Below are positions 8,357 through 16,297 of a DNA stretch of 64,000 nucleotides, one piece after another. The stretch comes from Gammaproteobacteria bacterium. GTDB lineage: Bacteria > Pseudomonadota > Gammaproteobacteria > Steroidobacterales > Woeseiaceae. The notes beneath the pieces were generated by a model. The model had not been told where the DNA came from. It worked only from the letters and a program-made list of their open reading frames with translations, and searched no databases. A program made the position numbers and the translations under genes. Position 1 is the stretch's first letter, and each line of letters starts with the position of its first letter. The stretch is from NCBI GenBank assembly GCA_022600955.1, contig JAHZJK010000011.1:186001-250000 (forward strand). Reading direction: 5' to 3'.

Positions 8357-9079
8357 TTACAACTTGAAGCACTCGTGCACGCAGATCAGTCGCTTGCCAT
8401 CCAGCCACAGTTCGTGCGCGTCGATGTTATTGCCGGTATTCGGCAGCGGTTGTGCGCCTGCCTTTTCAATAAAGCGCAGATAGTCTTCGTGGTTACTCGC
8501 GCCGATTCGTTCGTTGAAAGACTGAGTTTTGAATACGGCAACGTATAGAATGGACACTTCCTTGCCGGCGGCAATTGTCCCGGCGGTCGCATACAACAGC
8601 TGGTAGCGCAGCTTGTAGTGTGACGTATCGACTTCCGGAAAATGCAGCGCTAATAAATCCTCAATGCGCTGTTGCGCATTCGAGCGTGGGTTGTCCTCTT
8701 TTGCCTTCCTGGCTTTGGCGTAGGCTTCGTCGATCGTCGGCCCGAAGGTCTCGTCCACTTTGGCCTCAACGCCAACAAACAGGCTTTTCCCTGCCGCGGT
8801 CGAGCCGGTAATGCCGAGATCATGCATGCGCCCCCGGCCGTGCGCATCGAAACGCTGCTCCAACTCCGGGACTATGCAGTCGAATTGTACGGCTTGGCCG
8901 AGCAGCTCTTCGACCCGTAGCCGCAGCCGTTCGGCGCCATTGCGGTTCAGAATGAAATCAGCTGCCGAGTGCGCGCTGCGGCCAGGCTCCCAGTGTCGCT
9001 TCTCGCCGTCCTTTTCATACATCATCGACCACTCGTCGATGGTCTTGATCCGACAGCCTTTGGAGTCTGCAATTCTCAT
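8357..9079 (-). CDS. DUF6946-like protein with possible nuclease motif
   Basis: 240 residues from the ATG at 9079; a GTG at 9127 would add 16 residues, and neither start has a strong ribosome site. Visible blocks are WEPGRSAHSAADFI, HDLGITG and FVGVEAKVDETFG, then a C-terminal half with LRYQLLYATAGTIAAG. The Asp of HDLGI and Glu-x-Lys of VEAKVD are compatible with a PD-(D/E)xK-like core. The gene is the first of a two-gene unit just inside the left end of the island. Function is unknown; a defence or nuclease role is inference from motif and location. Confidence 0.6.
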   Translation of the reverse strand: MRIADSKGCRIKTIDEWSMMYEKDGEKRHWEPGRSAHSAADFILNRNGAERLRLRVEELLGQAVQFDCIVPELEQRFDAHGRGRMHDLGITGSTAAGKSLFVGVEAKVDETFGPTIDEAYAKARKAKEDNPRSNAQQRIEDLLALHFPEVDTSHYKLRYQLLYATAGTIAAGKEVSILYVAVFKTQSFNERIGASNHEDYLRFIEKAGAQPLPNTGNNIDAHELWLDGKRLICVHECFKL

Positions 9080-9386
9080 GTTGACAGGATACCTATCGCT
9101 ACAACTGGTTCGCGTGAGGTCGCGCACGGTTTCATTGCCGATGCGCCGTGAGGGTGGTTGGCCTTTGGCTGTCGACTAGCCCCTTGCATTCCCGGTTACG
9201 CACTAGGCGACACAACCGATTCGAATATATGAAACGCCGATACGCGGATTTTCAGTCTGCCGTTACTCATATAGAAAACAATCAGTTATCAGGTGGAAGT
9301 TTTTGCGGAAGCTGGTACCCCCCACAGTTGTACCCCGTTTTCTACCCCATGAATGATCGAGTCAGGTGCCCGAAAAGGCAAGCTCG
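9080..9386. other. Intergenic region with three TACCCC repeats
   Basis: About 300 bp without a gene between two minus-strand units. TACCCC occurs at 9316, 9331 and 9343 (GGGGTA on the minus strand). Clusters of this type resemble arm sites found near the ends of other integrated elements, so this may be a relict junction inside the island; that reading is speculative. Confidence 0.3.
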
Positions 9387-10442
9387 CTACCGGTAGTCCC
9401 ACTCGTTTATGGTGATGGGAAACCCGGACAGACTCCCTGTTTCGAACTTTACTTCCTGAATTTCGAACACAGCGGGATCATCAACGCTGTGCCGAACGCT
9501 AATTATGGACTCGCCTGATTGCTCACGCGGGACAGTTGTTCTGATTGTGTGCAGAGCAATCCAGACATCGTCCTCACTGTCATGAATAGCAGAGTCCATG
9601 TCATCGTAAGATACTTCGGCTAGATACTTTAGGTTGTAGGGAACGTCCACAACTGCATGATCTGCGCTTGCCTCAAGCACCAAGAACTCTTCGGCTTCGA
9701 TCTCCGTGACATGCACCCCTTCAACATCCCCTTCTTGGTCATCCAACCAAAAATCTTGCTCACAAAAGGACTGGGAAATAGCGTCTTGGATCAACTCCAA
9801 ATGGTCTACGAATTTCTGCTGTACTACCGGTGTTAACACGTCATCGTGATACTGAACGGTGCTCACGAATACAGATAACTTCTTCAGCAGGAACAGACTG
9901 TCGCTTTGTTCGCACGCAGATGCCAAATCCGGGTCCGTGCTCGCAACGTACATCTTCTCTTTTTCGGCTTCGCACCAGACTTCTAAAGCCTCAACAGTGA
10001 ACGCATCGGGGAACTCTGATTTCTTCTTACCTTCGCCAAAGGGCGGAGACTTATCAAAGTACTTGTCGAAGACTTTCTCTATGGATACACCTGACGTGAG
10101 CAGAGTGGTTGCACCAATTTTCTCTAGGAATGCGTCAAGCTGTGCGTTGAGCGCTGCGGCTGCTTTCTCGTCATCGAACTCGGAAAACATACTGTCAAAC
10201 GGCGCACCGTCTAGATTGCGTAGAATCCGTGCATCCTTGCGGAACTTGCTGGTCGCATGGTTCGCCTTCGCAATGTCCTCGGCGATGTGCGCACGTACCT
10301 CTCGGACAGCTATATCCGTCACGAATACCCGCGCCTGACCGGACTCGGCCAGCCTCGCTAGGTTCTCGAAGACCGCGCCTTGGTAATTGTAGTTTTGCCC
10401 GATAAATATCGACGCATCTACAAATATATTTCTCGATTCCAA
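9387..10442 (-). CDS. PIN domain protein (DUF4935-type), Kiwa-associated
   Basis: 351 residues from a TTG start at 10442 with AGGA seven bases upstream. The N-terminal half reads as a PIN-type RNase: IFVDAS near residue 9 supplies the first acidic residue, FVTDIAVREVRAHI the second region, and KKKSEFPDAFTVEALE plus ASTDPDL complete the usual acidic cluster. The C-terminal half is acidic and unrecognised. It begins 21 bp after kwaB and in the same direction, so it is probably the third gene of the Kiwa operon. A toxin or effector role is possible but not shown. Confidence 0.7.
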   Translation of the reverse strand: MESRNIFVDASIFIGQNYNYQGAVFENLARLAESGQARVFVTDIAVREVRAHIAEDIAKANHATSKFRKDARILRNLDGAPFDSMFSEFDDEKAAAALNAQLDAFLEKIGATTLLTSGVSIEKVFDKYFDKSPPFGEGKKKSEFPDAFTVEALEVWCEAEKEKMYVASTDPDLASACEQSDSLFLLKKLSVFVSTVQYHDDVLTPVVQQKFVDHLELIQDAISQSFCEQDFWLDDQEGDVEGVHVTEIEAEEFLVLEASADHAVVDVPYNLKYLAEVSYDDMDSAIHDSEDDVWIALHTIRTTVPREQSGESIISVRHSVDDPAVFEIQEVKFETGSLSGFPITINEWDYR

Positions 10443-10463
10443 ATTCTGTTCCTACAGATCAAA

Positions 10464-11405
10464 CTAAACTTCACGCTTAGAATTGGTCTCGTATCGTAAA
10501 CCCGTCATTTCCGACCCCAAAAAGGCGTCATCGAGCAACTGTAGGATGCCCCATCTGTCAGCAGTGTCAAAGACGAGTTCGTCGTTCTCATCTATTTCGA
10601 CATTAAGATCGAAATTCTCAATCGTCCTGCGAATATCGTCAACTGTGATATCTGCTAAATAAGGCTTCTGGGCTATATTCCGCAGCTTCTTCAATTTTTG
10701 AAGGTGCCCAAGACAAGAATCGCTAAAGTCGTCGAAGTTCGCGATAGGCACATGTTCTGCAATAGCATCTAATGAATCTTGAGCGATTGCCTCAAGTTGG
10801 TCGTAATACCTAAGGATGAACTCAAAATTCGCTCGGCTTTTTATGTAGAGGTGGTCTCTATAGAGAAGCATGTCGAAATTCGGGTCGAACTGAAATGTCG
10901 GTTCCTCAATACTCTCCAAGCGTTCTCCAAGAAACAGTGTAATTAACTTGTTCGACCTTGACAGTTCTTTGGTTGGGCCGTAGCGTCGAAAAAGTACGAC
11001 GCGATGAGGTCCACCAGAAAGAAGTAACACATTGAATCGAACACCGCTAACAAATTCCTCAACGTCGCCATCTCCTATTAGTGTGATATGTGCTGGACTT
11101 GGTACCGCTACCATATCCCCAATTGGGTCATTGTTAGTATCGATGTACTCGATCTCGTGGGCGCTGGGAACATAGTCATGGTCAAACTCTGGAACGTCTA
11201 GATTTCCTCTCCGATGCTGATTGGCGAATGGCCGTGCTGCACGTTGTGCCAATAGTCGTAAGTCGGCCGCGACGGTATCCGAGATATTGAGGCGTCTAAA
11301 CGTCGGGCCGTCTTCGTCAGGATCGTATTGCGCAAGTGCGATGCTCACTGTGTAATCGTCGCTGGCAATAAATTCAAAAGCGGCTTGCAAGTTTTCCGCC
11401 GTCAA
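10464..11405 (-). CDS. kwaB: Kiwa anti-phage protein KwaB (DUF4868)
   Basis: 313 residues, read as the DUF4868 family from its C-terminal pattern: FEFILRYYDQLEAIAQD, LKKLRNIAQKPYL, TIENFDLNVEIDENDEL, then LLDDAFLGSEMTGLRYE and a final lysine-rich residue group. In known Kiwa systems KwaB is the cytoplasmic DNA-binding partner that acts with the membrane sensor KwaA against phage late transcription. Start is TTG, one base after the kwaA stop, which implies translational coupling. Identification rests on family pattern plus the KwaA neighbour. Confidence 0.78.
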   Translation of the reverse strand: MTAENLQAAFEFIASDDYTVSIALAQYDPDEDGPTFRRLNISDTVAADLRLLAQRAARPFANQHRRGNLDVPEFDHDYVPSAHEIEYIDTNNDPIGDMVAVPSPAHITLIGDGDVEEFVSGVRFNVLLLSGGPHRVVLFRRYGPTKELSRSNKLITLFLGERLESIEEPTFQFDPNFDMLLYRDHLYIKSRANFEFILRYYDQLEAIAQDSLDAIAEHVPIANFDDFSDSCLGHLQKLKKLRNIAQKPYLADITVDDIRRTIENFDLNVEIDENDELVFDTADRWGILQLLDDAFLGSEMTGLRYETNSKREV

Positions 11406-11406
11406 T

Positions 11407-11916
11407 TTACTTCTCCATCCACACTTGGTCGCCTATGGATACTGCATCAAGGGTTGTCCCTCGGACCAACCTTCCGCGACCGGTTATTACGGTATGGTTT
11501 TCTTCAGATTCCGTGTCTATTTCGTATACGTGATAACCGATCAGATTGAGCATCGGATTAATATGAACCATGTTTGAACTAACGTTCAGAACCATGAGCA
11601 CAATGAAGAAAACTCCTAGTCCCACGGCGCTTGCGCCATCGTCTATATTTAGTCCAAGGAAAGGGAACACATATGCGAATATGTAAGCGATGACTTCCGC
11701 ATCTTTGCGGCGGACGCTATGCACTGCAATTTCCACAGATGCTGTGCCACGTATCCAGTGAATCCATACGAGCATTCCGACCACTGCTACCAAGCCCAGA
11801 AGCGCCGGCAACAAAGCCCAATTACCGTACTTCGAGTAGTACTGGATCGAAAAGATCACGAATAGCGGTGCGTAACCACTTAGAAATAGGATCCCACGGG
11901 CAATTATTGAGGGCAT
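11407..11916 (-). CDS. kwaA: Kiwa anti-phage protein KwaA, membrane sensor
   Basis: 169 residues with four hydrophobic segments (about residues 5-25, 33-55, 75-95 and 99-121) and a soluble C-terminal tail with VITGRGRLVRG. Four spans and a position directly before kwaB match the Kiwa membrane component, thought to sense phage attachment or membrane disturbance. The ATG has AAAGGA upstream. A possible promoter -10 (TATACT on the minus strand, 12028-12033) lies about 110 bp ahead of the gene. The sequence itself is poorly conserved in this family, so the call depends on context. Confidence 0.75.
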   Translation of the reverse strand: MPSIIARGILFLSGYAPLFVIFSIQYYSKYGNWALLPALLGLVAVVGMLVWIHWIRGTASVEIAVHSVRRKDAEVIAYIFAYVFPFLGLNIDDGASAVGLGVFFIVLMVLNVSSNMVHINPMLNLIGYHVYEIDTESEENHTVITGRGRLVRGTTLDAVSIGDQVWMEK

Positions 11917-12121
11917 TGAACGTCCTTTGAGCTTGTCACAGCCACGCTGGGCGGCTTAACCGCTACAAGAATAGACGAATCTGGTCGAATTGACTCATTT
12001 CTTCGCTGGCACAGCGATTCTCAATGCAGTATAGAACGGTGCGCTTAATAGTCCATATATTTGCTATAAAGCGTGAATTTCACCAATTAACACTGATTTT
12101 TCGTATTTAAAGTCATGTCAG

Positions 12122-12150
12122 TTGACAATCAATCGCTCCAAGCATAGTAT
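12122..12150 (+). promoter_or_regulatory. Sigma-70-type promoter of the retron-type operon
   Basis: TTGACA at 12122-12127, a 17-bp spacer and TAGTAT at 12145-12150. The -35 box is perfect and the -10 matches four of six. Transcription would begin near 12157, just ahead of the hairpin-rich leader and about 400 bp before the first protein gene, which supports a long non-coding leader. Confidence 0.65.
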
Positions 12151-12153
12151 TGT

Positions 12154-12560
12154 CGCTGGGCGCTGGTTACCCGGCGTTTCTCAGCTCTTTAATAACATGG
12201 CATCTCCGGCGAAGGCGTAAGCACAGCGGCCTTCAAGCGGCACATCGTGCCGACGGGCGTGAAAACGCCCATTAAGGTTGGCGATACTTCGTCAGCCGCG
12301 TCGTGGTGAACGACGCACACTGTGTCGGACAGCAAGACCGTCGTGCGCTGACGGCCCCGCACCCCTTGGTCCGTGGTCACTTAGTCACTTGGTCCCTACA
12401 ACCGTCTTGCGCGATGCGCGGCGCGTGTTGTTCTGTTTGGCGCGAGGAAAGCGCGAGGGTTCGCGTTTTGAAATGTTCTGTTTCACTGGTCCTGCTAGGT
12501 CCTTGATCGAAGCCGCTGCTAATGCGCGAGGGGCAACGTCGCCTCGATTCAACGGAGAAG
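12154..12560 (+). ncRNA. Candidate retron msr-msd leader RNA
   Basis: A 400-base region without a credible gene, placed between a good promoter and the operon that encodes a retron-type RT. It is a chain of hairpins: GAAGGC/GCCTTC (12211-12234), CGGCAC/GTGCCG with a three-base loop (12238-12252), GGGCGT-GAAA-ACGCCC (12255-12270), and CGTCAGC/GCTGACG (12290-12353) enclosing GCGTCGT/ACGACGC (12298-12316) and CTGT/ACAG. A further CGAGG/CCTCG closes near 12546. A TAAGC with a candidate priming G is at 12218-12222. A weak outer pairing (CTCCG, AGGCG with CGCCT, CGGAG) could be the a1/a2 stem. Boundaries and the msr/msd division are not proven. Confidence 0.6.
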
Positions 12561-12564
12561 GACC

Positions 12565-12786
12565 ATGAAGACTAAAGACCTGAAAGCAGCACGGCGGCTC
12601 ATAACCAAAGTGCTTGCCAAACCTAGCATAGGACCCGGTCAGCGGGATGAACTGCAGAAGGCAAAGAGAGAACTAGACAAAATCGCCCAGTCGGGCAAGC
12701 TGAATAAGGATCGTATATTTCGGGTAACTGAGACGATCGCAGCAATCTTGTTGGAAGTAATCGAAGCTAATGATGTAGTGCGTTGA
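12565..12786 (+). CDS. Small helical protein in the retron-type operon
   Basis: 73 residues, first protein gene after the folded leader, with GGAGAAGG directly upstream of the ATG. The sequence is charged and helical (KDLKAARRLI, QRDELQKAKRELDK, then VTETIAAILLEVIE) with no Cys and no membrane span. It may bind nucleic acid or the neighbouring XRE protein, 22 bp downstream. I do not recognise a named family; its regular place before the HTH and RT genes suggests it belongs to the system. Confidence 0.65.
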   Translation: MKTKDLKAARRLITKVLAKPSIGPGQRDELQKAKRELDKIAQSGKLNKDRIFRVTETIAAILLEVIEANDVVR

Positions 12787-12808
12787 TCAAAGTGAATCAG
12801 GATTTGAA

Positions 12809-13123
12809 ATGAATACAAATTTTGCAAAAGCTTTTCGTGTTGTCCGAGCGGCATACGGGATGCAACAGTCTGAATTGGCGGAGAGGATCGGCATTAGTGC
12901 GAGCCAGCTCTCGCTTATTGAGAAAGGAAAACGTCAGCCGAGCCTGAAGGTTATTGGTAACCTCAGTGGCGCGACTGGTGTGCCAACTCCGCTGATCACG
13001 CTCTTGGCGTCAGATCCGAGTGACGTCGTCGACCAAGACTTTTCCGGGCTAGCCAATACCCTGTTGCGTCTTCTTGTAAATGCATCGGAGGACCGTCAGC
13101 GACCGCTGCGGCTTGAGAACTAA
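12809..13123 (+). CDS. XRE-type helix-turn-helix protein
   Basis: 104 residues with one XRE/Cro domain (about residues 6-62): RVVRAAYGMQQSELAERIGI, then the recognition helix SASQLSLIEKGKRQPSL. The C-terminal 40 residues are unassigned. In several retron classes an HTH protein accompanies the RT as regulator or as part of the toxin-antitoxin-like assembly. The stop is three bases from the RT start codon, so expression is coupled. Confidence 0.82.
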   Translation: MNTNFAKAFRVVRAAYGMQQSELAERIGISASQLSLIEKGKRQPSLKVIGNLSGATGVPTPLITLLASDPSDVVDQDFSGLANTLLRLLVNASEDRQRPLRLEN

Positions 13124-13126
13124 CCA

Positions 13127-14044
13127 ATGAAGCCACTCCTGTCATTGAGAGACTTGGCGCACAGATTGGGTGTGCGACGGGAGCAATTGTGTGACATAGC
13201 TTTCGATATCCAATCCCATTACTCCGAGTGGACCAAGACCGATGCAGAAAAAGGCAAGACTCGGCTTTTTAAGGTACCGGATAAAGAACTAAAATTTGTA
13301 CAGCGTCGGATTCTGCACCGATTGTTGAATAAGTATGTGCTCCCCGGGCAAGCCCACGGAGGAGTTAAGGGTAAATCGCCAAGGTCGAACGCGGCACAGC
13401 ATTGCGGAAAACCGTACGTGGTCACGCTCGATATCCGAAACTTCTACCCCAGTGTGAGTCATAAGCAGGTCGAAAAGATGTTTCGGCGTGAACTAGGGTG
13501 TGGTCGAGACACAGCGTGGTTATTGACTCGGCTTACAACCATCGACGGCCAGCTACCACAAGGTGCACCCACCAGTACCGCTGTTGCAAATCTGCTTCTT
13601 GCATCAACGGTAGACCGCCCCACCTATGGACTGGCGAAGGCCGACGGCGTAAATGTTACAAGGTTTGTCGATGACTTCGCATTCTCCGGAGACGAAGCAA
13701 GAAGCCTCATAAATCCAACAGCGCGATCAGTGTCCAATGTTGGCCTTCGCACCTGGCGAAAACCGAAGAAACTAAAAATCATGCCCTCATCCAAGCGGCA
13801 GGAGGTGACGGGACTAACTGTAAACTCGCCCACCGGCCCTAGCGTACCGTCGGAGTACCGGGGAAGGTTGAGGGCGGCCATTCACCAACTTCGATCGTTG
13901 ACAAACGCGGAAGCGGAGAAAGAGATCCGATCAATTCGTGGCAAGCTCAATCACGTGGAACAACACAATAAAGGGGCAGCAAGGCGATTGCGGCGGCAGT
14001 TCGAACGAGTTCTGCAAGAAAGAGACTCGCACCCGTCAAGATAA
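13127..14044 (+). CDS. Retron-type reverse transcriptase
   Basis: 305 residues, the normal retron RT length. Retron-specific marks are present: NAAQH (NAxxH motif, residues 88-92) and EVTGLTVN (VTG motif, about 226-233). General RT motifs: LDIRNFYPS with catalytic Asp102, LPQGAPTS (143-150) and FVDD (180-183) with the two catalytic Asp. The usual Tyr of YxDD is Phe here. The enzyme should copy the msd part of its leader RNA into branched DNA. It is followed in the same direction by DUF2188, DUF6338 and a small peptide gene. Confidence 0.88.
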   Translation: MKPLLSLRDLAHRLGVRREQLCDIAFDIQSHYSEWTKTDAEKGKTRLFKVPDKELKFVQRRILHRLLNKYVLPGQAHGGVKGKSPRSNAAQHCGKPYVVTLDIRNFYPSVSHKQVEKMFRRELGCGRDTAWLLTRLTTIDGQLPQGAPTSTAVANLLLASTVDRPTYGLAKADGVNVTRFVDDFAFSGDEARSLINPTARSVSNVGLRTWRKPKKLKIMPSSKRQEVTGLTVNSPTGPSVPSEYRGRLRAAIHQLRSLTNAEAEKEIRSIRGKLNHVEQHNKGAARRLRRQFERVLQERDSHPSR

Positions 14045-14081
14045 TAGAACTAACATTGAAATTACGAACAAGAGTTGAGAG

Positions 14082-14312
14082 ATGGCACTAGATAAATTTC
14101 ACCTTACTAAGAAGGGCGACGAGTGGCGATTGGACAAATCGGGAACGAACCGTGCCAGAGTTAAGGCGCCAACGAAGACAGAAGCCATGCAAAAGATGCA
14201 GGACTACATGAAGACGAACGAAGAGTCTGTTCGGAATCACAAAGAGAACGGCCGGATACAAGAGGAACGCACTTATCCTCGCAGCAAAGATCCGCGAGGT
14301 TCGAAAGGGTAG
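14082..14312 (+). CDS. DUF2188 family protein
   Basis: 76 residues matching the DUF2188 pattern: FHLTKKGDEWRLDKSGTNRA at the N-terminus, TKTEAMQKMQDYMK in the middle and ENGRIQEERTYPRSKDP near the end. The family forms small beta-hairpin plus helix folds, often called phage-repair or single-strand-binding-like, but without firm function. Here it starts 37 bp after the RT and its stop is two bases before the DUF6338 start, so the two are coupled. Confidence 0.78.
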   Translation: MALDKFHLTKKGDEWRLDKSGTNRARVKAPTKTEAMQKMQDYMKTNEESVRNHKENGRIQEERTYPRSKDPRGSKG

Positions 14313-14314
14313 CT

Positions 14315-14902
14315 ATGGATATCTGGGCAGATGATAAGCTTGCCCTGTTCATAGCGTTTGTTATCCCGGGTTTCATAAGTCTCAAGGTCTATGAACTGAT
14401 CGAGCCAGGCGCTCGCCAAAAAACCTCGGAGCAGTTGGTCGACGCTGTTGCCTACAGTTGCATCAACTATGCGATCCTTGCTTTGCCTATTACAGCTATC
14501 GAGAGCGGTGACTTGTATGTCGGCGCCCCAAAACTGTATTACTCGTTCTACCTGTTCGTCCTACTGATCTTTCCTGTACTTCTCGCTTTGGCGTGGCGAT
14601 TCCTTCGGACTCGCGAATTCTTCCAGAAAAATGCGCCGCACCCTACGGGCTTACCGTGGGACCACGTATTTTCCAAACGCAAGAGCTATTGGATACGTAT
14701 CACATTGGGCAACGGCAAAGTAATAGGGGGTCGATACGCGCATAACTCGTTCGCATCAAGTGCGCCTTCCAAGGAGCAACTGTATCTGGAAGAAGCTTGG
14801 ATTATCGACGACAAGGGTGGGTTCGTAAGAAAGAAGGACAGGTCGGCAGGCGTGATCGTCCTAGCCAGTGACATTTCGCATATCGACTTATTGGAACAGT
14901 AA
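14315..14902 (+). CDS. DUF6338 family membrane protein
   Basis: 195 residues with three hydrophobic spans (about residues 8-28, 44-62 and 74-98) and a soluble C-terminal domain of about 95 residues that includes WIRITLGNGKVIGGRYA and LEEAWIID. The pattern fits DUF6338, a family seen in defence-type neighbourhoods. A membrane protein at the end of a retron operon could be an effector, but the same gene may belong to an independent DUF2188-DUF6338 unit. AAAGGG precedes the ATG. Confidence 0.7.
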   Translation: MDIWADDKLALFIAFVIPGFISLKVYELIEPGARQKTSEQLVDAVAYSCINYAILALPITAIESGDLYVGAPKLYYSFYLFVLLIFPVLLALAWRFLRTREFFQKNAPHPTGLPWDHVFSKRKSYWIRITLGNGKVIGGRYAHNSFASSAPSKEQLYLEEAWIIDDKGGFVRKKDRSAGVIVLASDISHIDLLEQ

Positions 14903-14929
14903 GCAACCAAGAAAAGCGGAGATGTAACC

Positions 14930-15097
14930 ATGACTGAAGAGAACAACAACGGAACACCGGGTAAAACGGAAAAGGGTTATCAGCCATCAAAGCCAGCCAA
15001 AGATCCGGGCCACAAACCGCAACCCGATGGTGGATATCAACCCACCCAGGAAGGTGACAATCCTACTAGTATTCCTCCAAAGGGTGACGACGACTAA
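14930..15097 (+). CDS. Small disordered Tyr-Gln-Pro-rich protein
   Basis: 55 residues, below the usual length limit for gene calling. The ATG has GGAG ten bases upstream and lies 27 bp after DUF6338. The protein is rich in Pro, Lys, Gly and Asp with a repeated GYQP element (KGYQPSKPAK and GGYQPTQEGD), no hydrophobic core and an acidic end (GDDD). It should be unstructured alone and may bind the DUF6338 protein. No function is known to me. Confidence 0.65.
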   Translation: MTEENNNGTPGKTEKGYQPSKPAKDPGHKPQPDGGYQPTQEGDNPTSIPPKGDDD

Positions 15098-15124
15098 CCT
15101 GACAACCGCAAGGAAGAGCGGAAG

Positions 15125-15307
15125 CTACAACAGCTTAGCGATACTGCCCACCGCCACAACCCCATACCTGTTCTTCCGACTCAGAAGCCTGAGCGCATCA
15201 TGCGCGGACTTGGGATTCTTGCCCAAGGTGGCGGCGCTGTTGTAGTGCGCGACTAGCCGCGCCGTTGTAACGTTCGTAGATTTCTTCGTCGCCGTTGTTG
15301 TGCTCAT
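15125..15307 (-). CDS. Small basic hypothetical protein
   Basis: 60 residues from an ATG preceded by AGGAG at good distance, on the strand opposite to the retron operon and convergent with it. The N-terminus is Thr/Lys-rich; the middle (RLVAHYNSAA, then KSAHDALRLL) looks like a short helical domain of the kind found in phage DNA-binding proteins. Family is not recognised; the ribosome site is the main support. Confidence 0.45.
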   Translation of the reverse strand: MSTTTATKKSTNVTTARLVAHYNSAATLGKNPKSAHDALRLLSRKNRYGVVAVGSIAKLL

Positions 15308-15400
15308 ATTCTCCTGGTGTCGCAGGGCGCGAATAAGAGGAAATCATTAAGCAGCTGGCGACGATCGCAACAACTTTTTGTTTCGCGTAGTCTTTGATTC

Positions 15401-16009
15401 ATGAAATTCTCTATTTTCTATTCTTGGCAGTCCGATTTACCAATCAATACTAATCGGGGCTTTATCGAAACCGTATTGGCCAAGACCGTCAAGGATATGA
15501 GTGCGAGTGACCATTACGATGTGATTCCTAGCATAGATAGAGACACATCGGGTGTACCGGGCGCACCGAACATATCGGAGACAATTCTCGAGAAGATACG
15601 AAGCTGCGATGCCTTTGTTGCCGACATATCCATCGTCACCGGCGACAAAGATCGGGGGCAACGCCCATCACCAAGCCCCAATGTTCTGATTGAACTCGGC
15701 TATGCCATATCCGAGTTGGGTTGGAGTCGGATCATTCTCTTTTGTAATACGGTGTACGGGTCAGATACCGATCTTCCATTCGATACTCGGCAACATCGCC
15801 GAATAACCTATGAGCTTGCCCCTGATGACCCGAAAGAAGTCGAAAGAAAGAAACTCGCGAAGATATTTCGGGGGCGGTTGGACGAGATTCTGGACGAAGG
15901 CAAGCAGAAGCTGAAAGCGTCCGGGCCGCTCCTAGCCGCCTCATCCACGTACTACATTAGATCTCCAGGTGCGAAGATCGGGTCGGGATATCCGTGTGGG
16001 TTGCATTGA
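15401..16009 (+). CDS. TIR-like/nucleotide-binding domain protein, possibly truncated
   Basis: 202 residues opening with FSIFYSWQSDLP and continuing with IDRDTSGVPGAP, FVADISIVTGD and PNVLIELGYAISELGW. This is the TIR-like fold used by several defence NADase effectors. The catalytic Glu is probably the one in LIELGYA. Relatives I recall are longer, and the last 30 residues here (after KLKASG) do not look like the family, so the C-terminus may be lost or frameshifted. No strong ribosome site is seen. No cyclase or other partner gene is adjacent. Confidence 0.62.
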   Translation: MKFSIFYSWQSDLPINTNRGFIETVLAKTVKDMSASDHYDVIPSIDRDTSGVPGAPNISETILEKIRSCDAFVADISIVTGDKDRGQRPSPSPNVLIELGYAISELGWSRIILFCNTVYGSDTDLPFDTRQHRRITYELAPDDPKEVERKKLAKIFRGRLDEILDEGKQKLKASGPLLAASSTYYIRSPGAKIGSGYPCGLH

Positions 16010-16297
16010 GTGGGCACGACCCAATGGCTCAGTCTTACGTGTTTTCTATGTGGAACTGGCGCCGTCCCGGCCACTCTCCGTCGCCTGCGCGAAACCCTCT
16101 CCTAGCCGAGTTGCATCAGGCCTTCGGCCCATTCAGAAGCTGCTGTGATTTTAGGGAAGAAACCATGAGTCTATTGCGCAGACCTTTCCGGGCAATATCC
16201 GAGCGATGCTTGGCATACTTGCCGCCTTCGCATTCATCACGAATGCTTGCACCGCCAATCTTTGCGCCGGATACTGACCGCAATGAAGCTTTAGAAC
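16010..16297. other. Gap after the TIR-like gene
   Basis: About 290 bp with only short, unconvincing frames. It may include the decayed end of the TIR-like gene, because that gene seems to lose family character at its end. No repeats or hairpins stand out. Confidence 0.3.
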
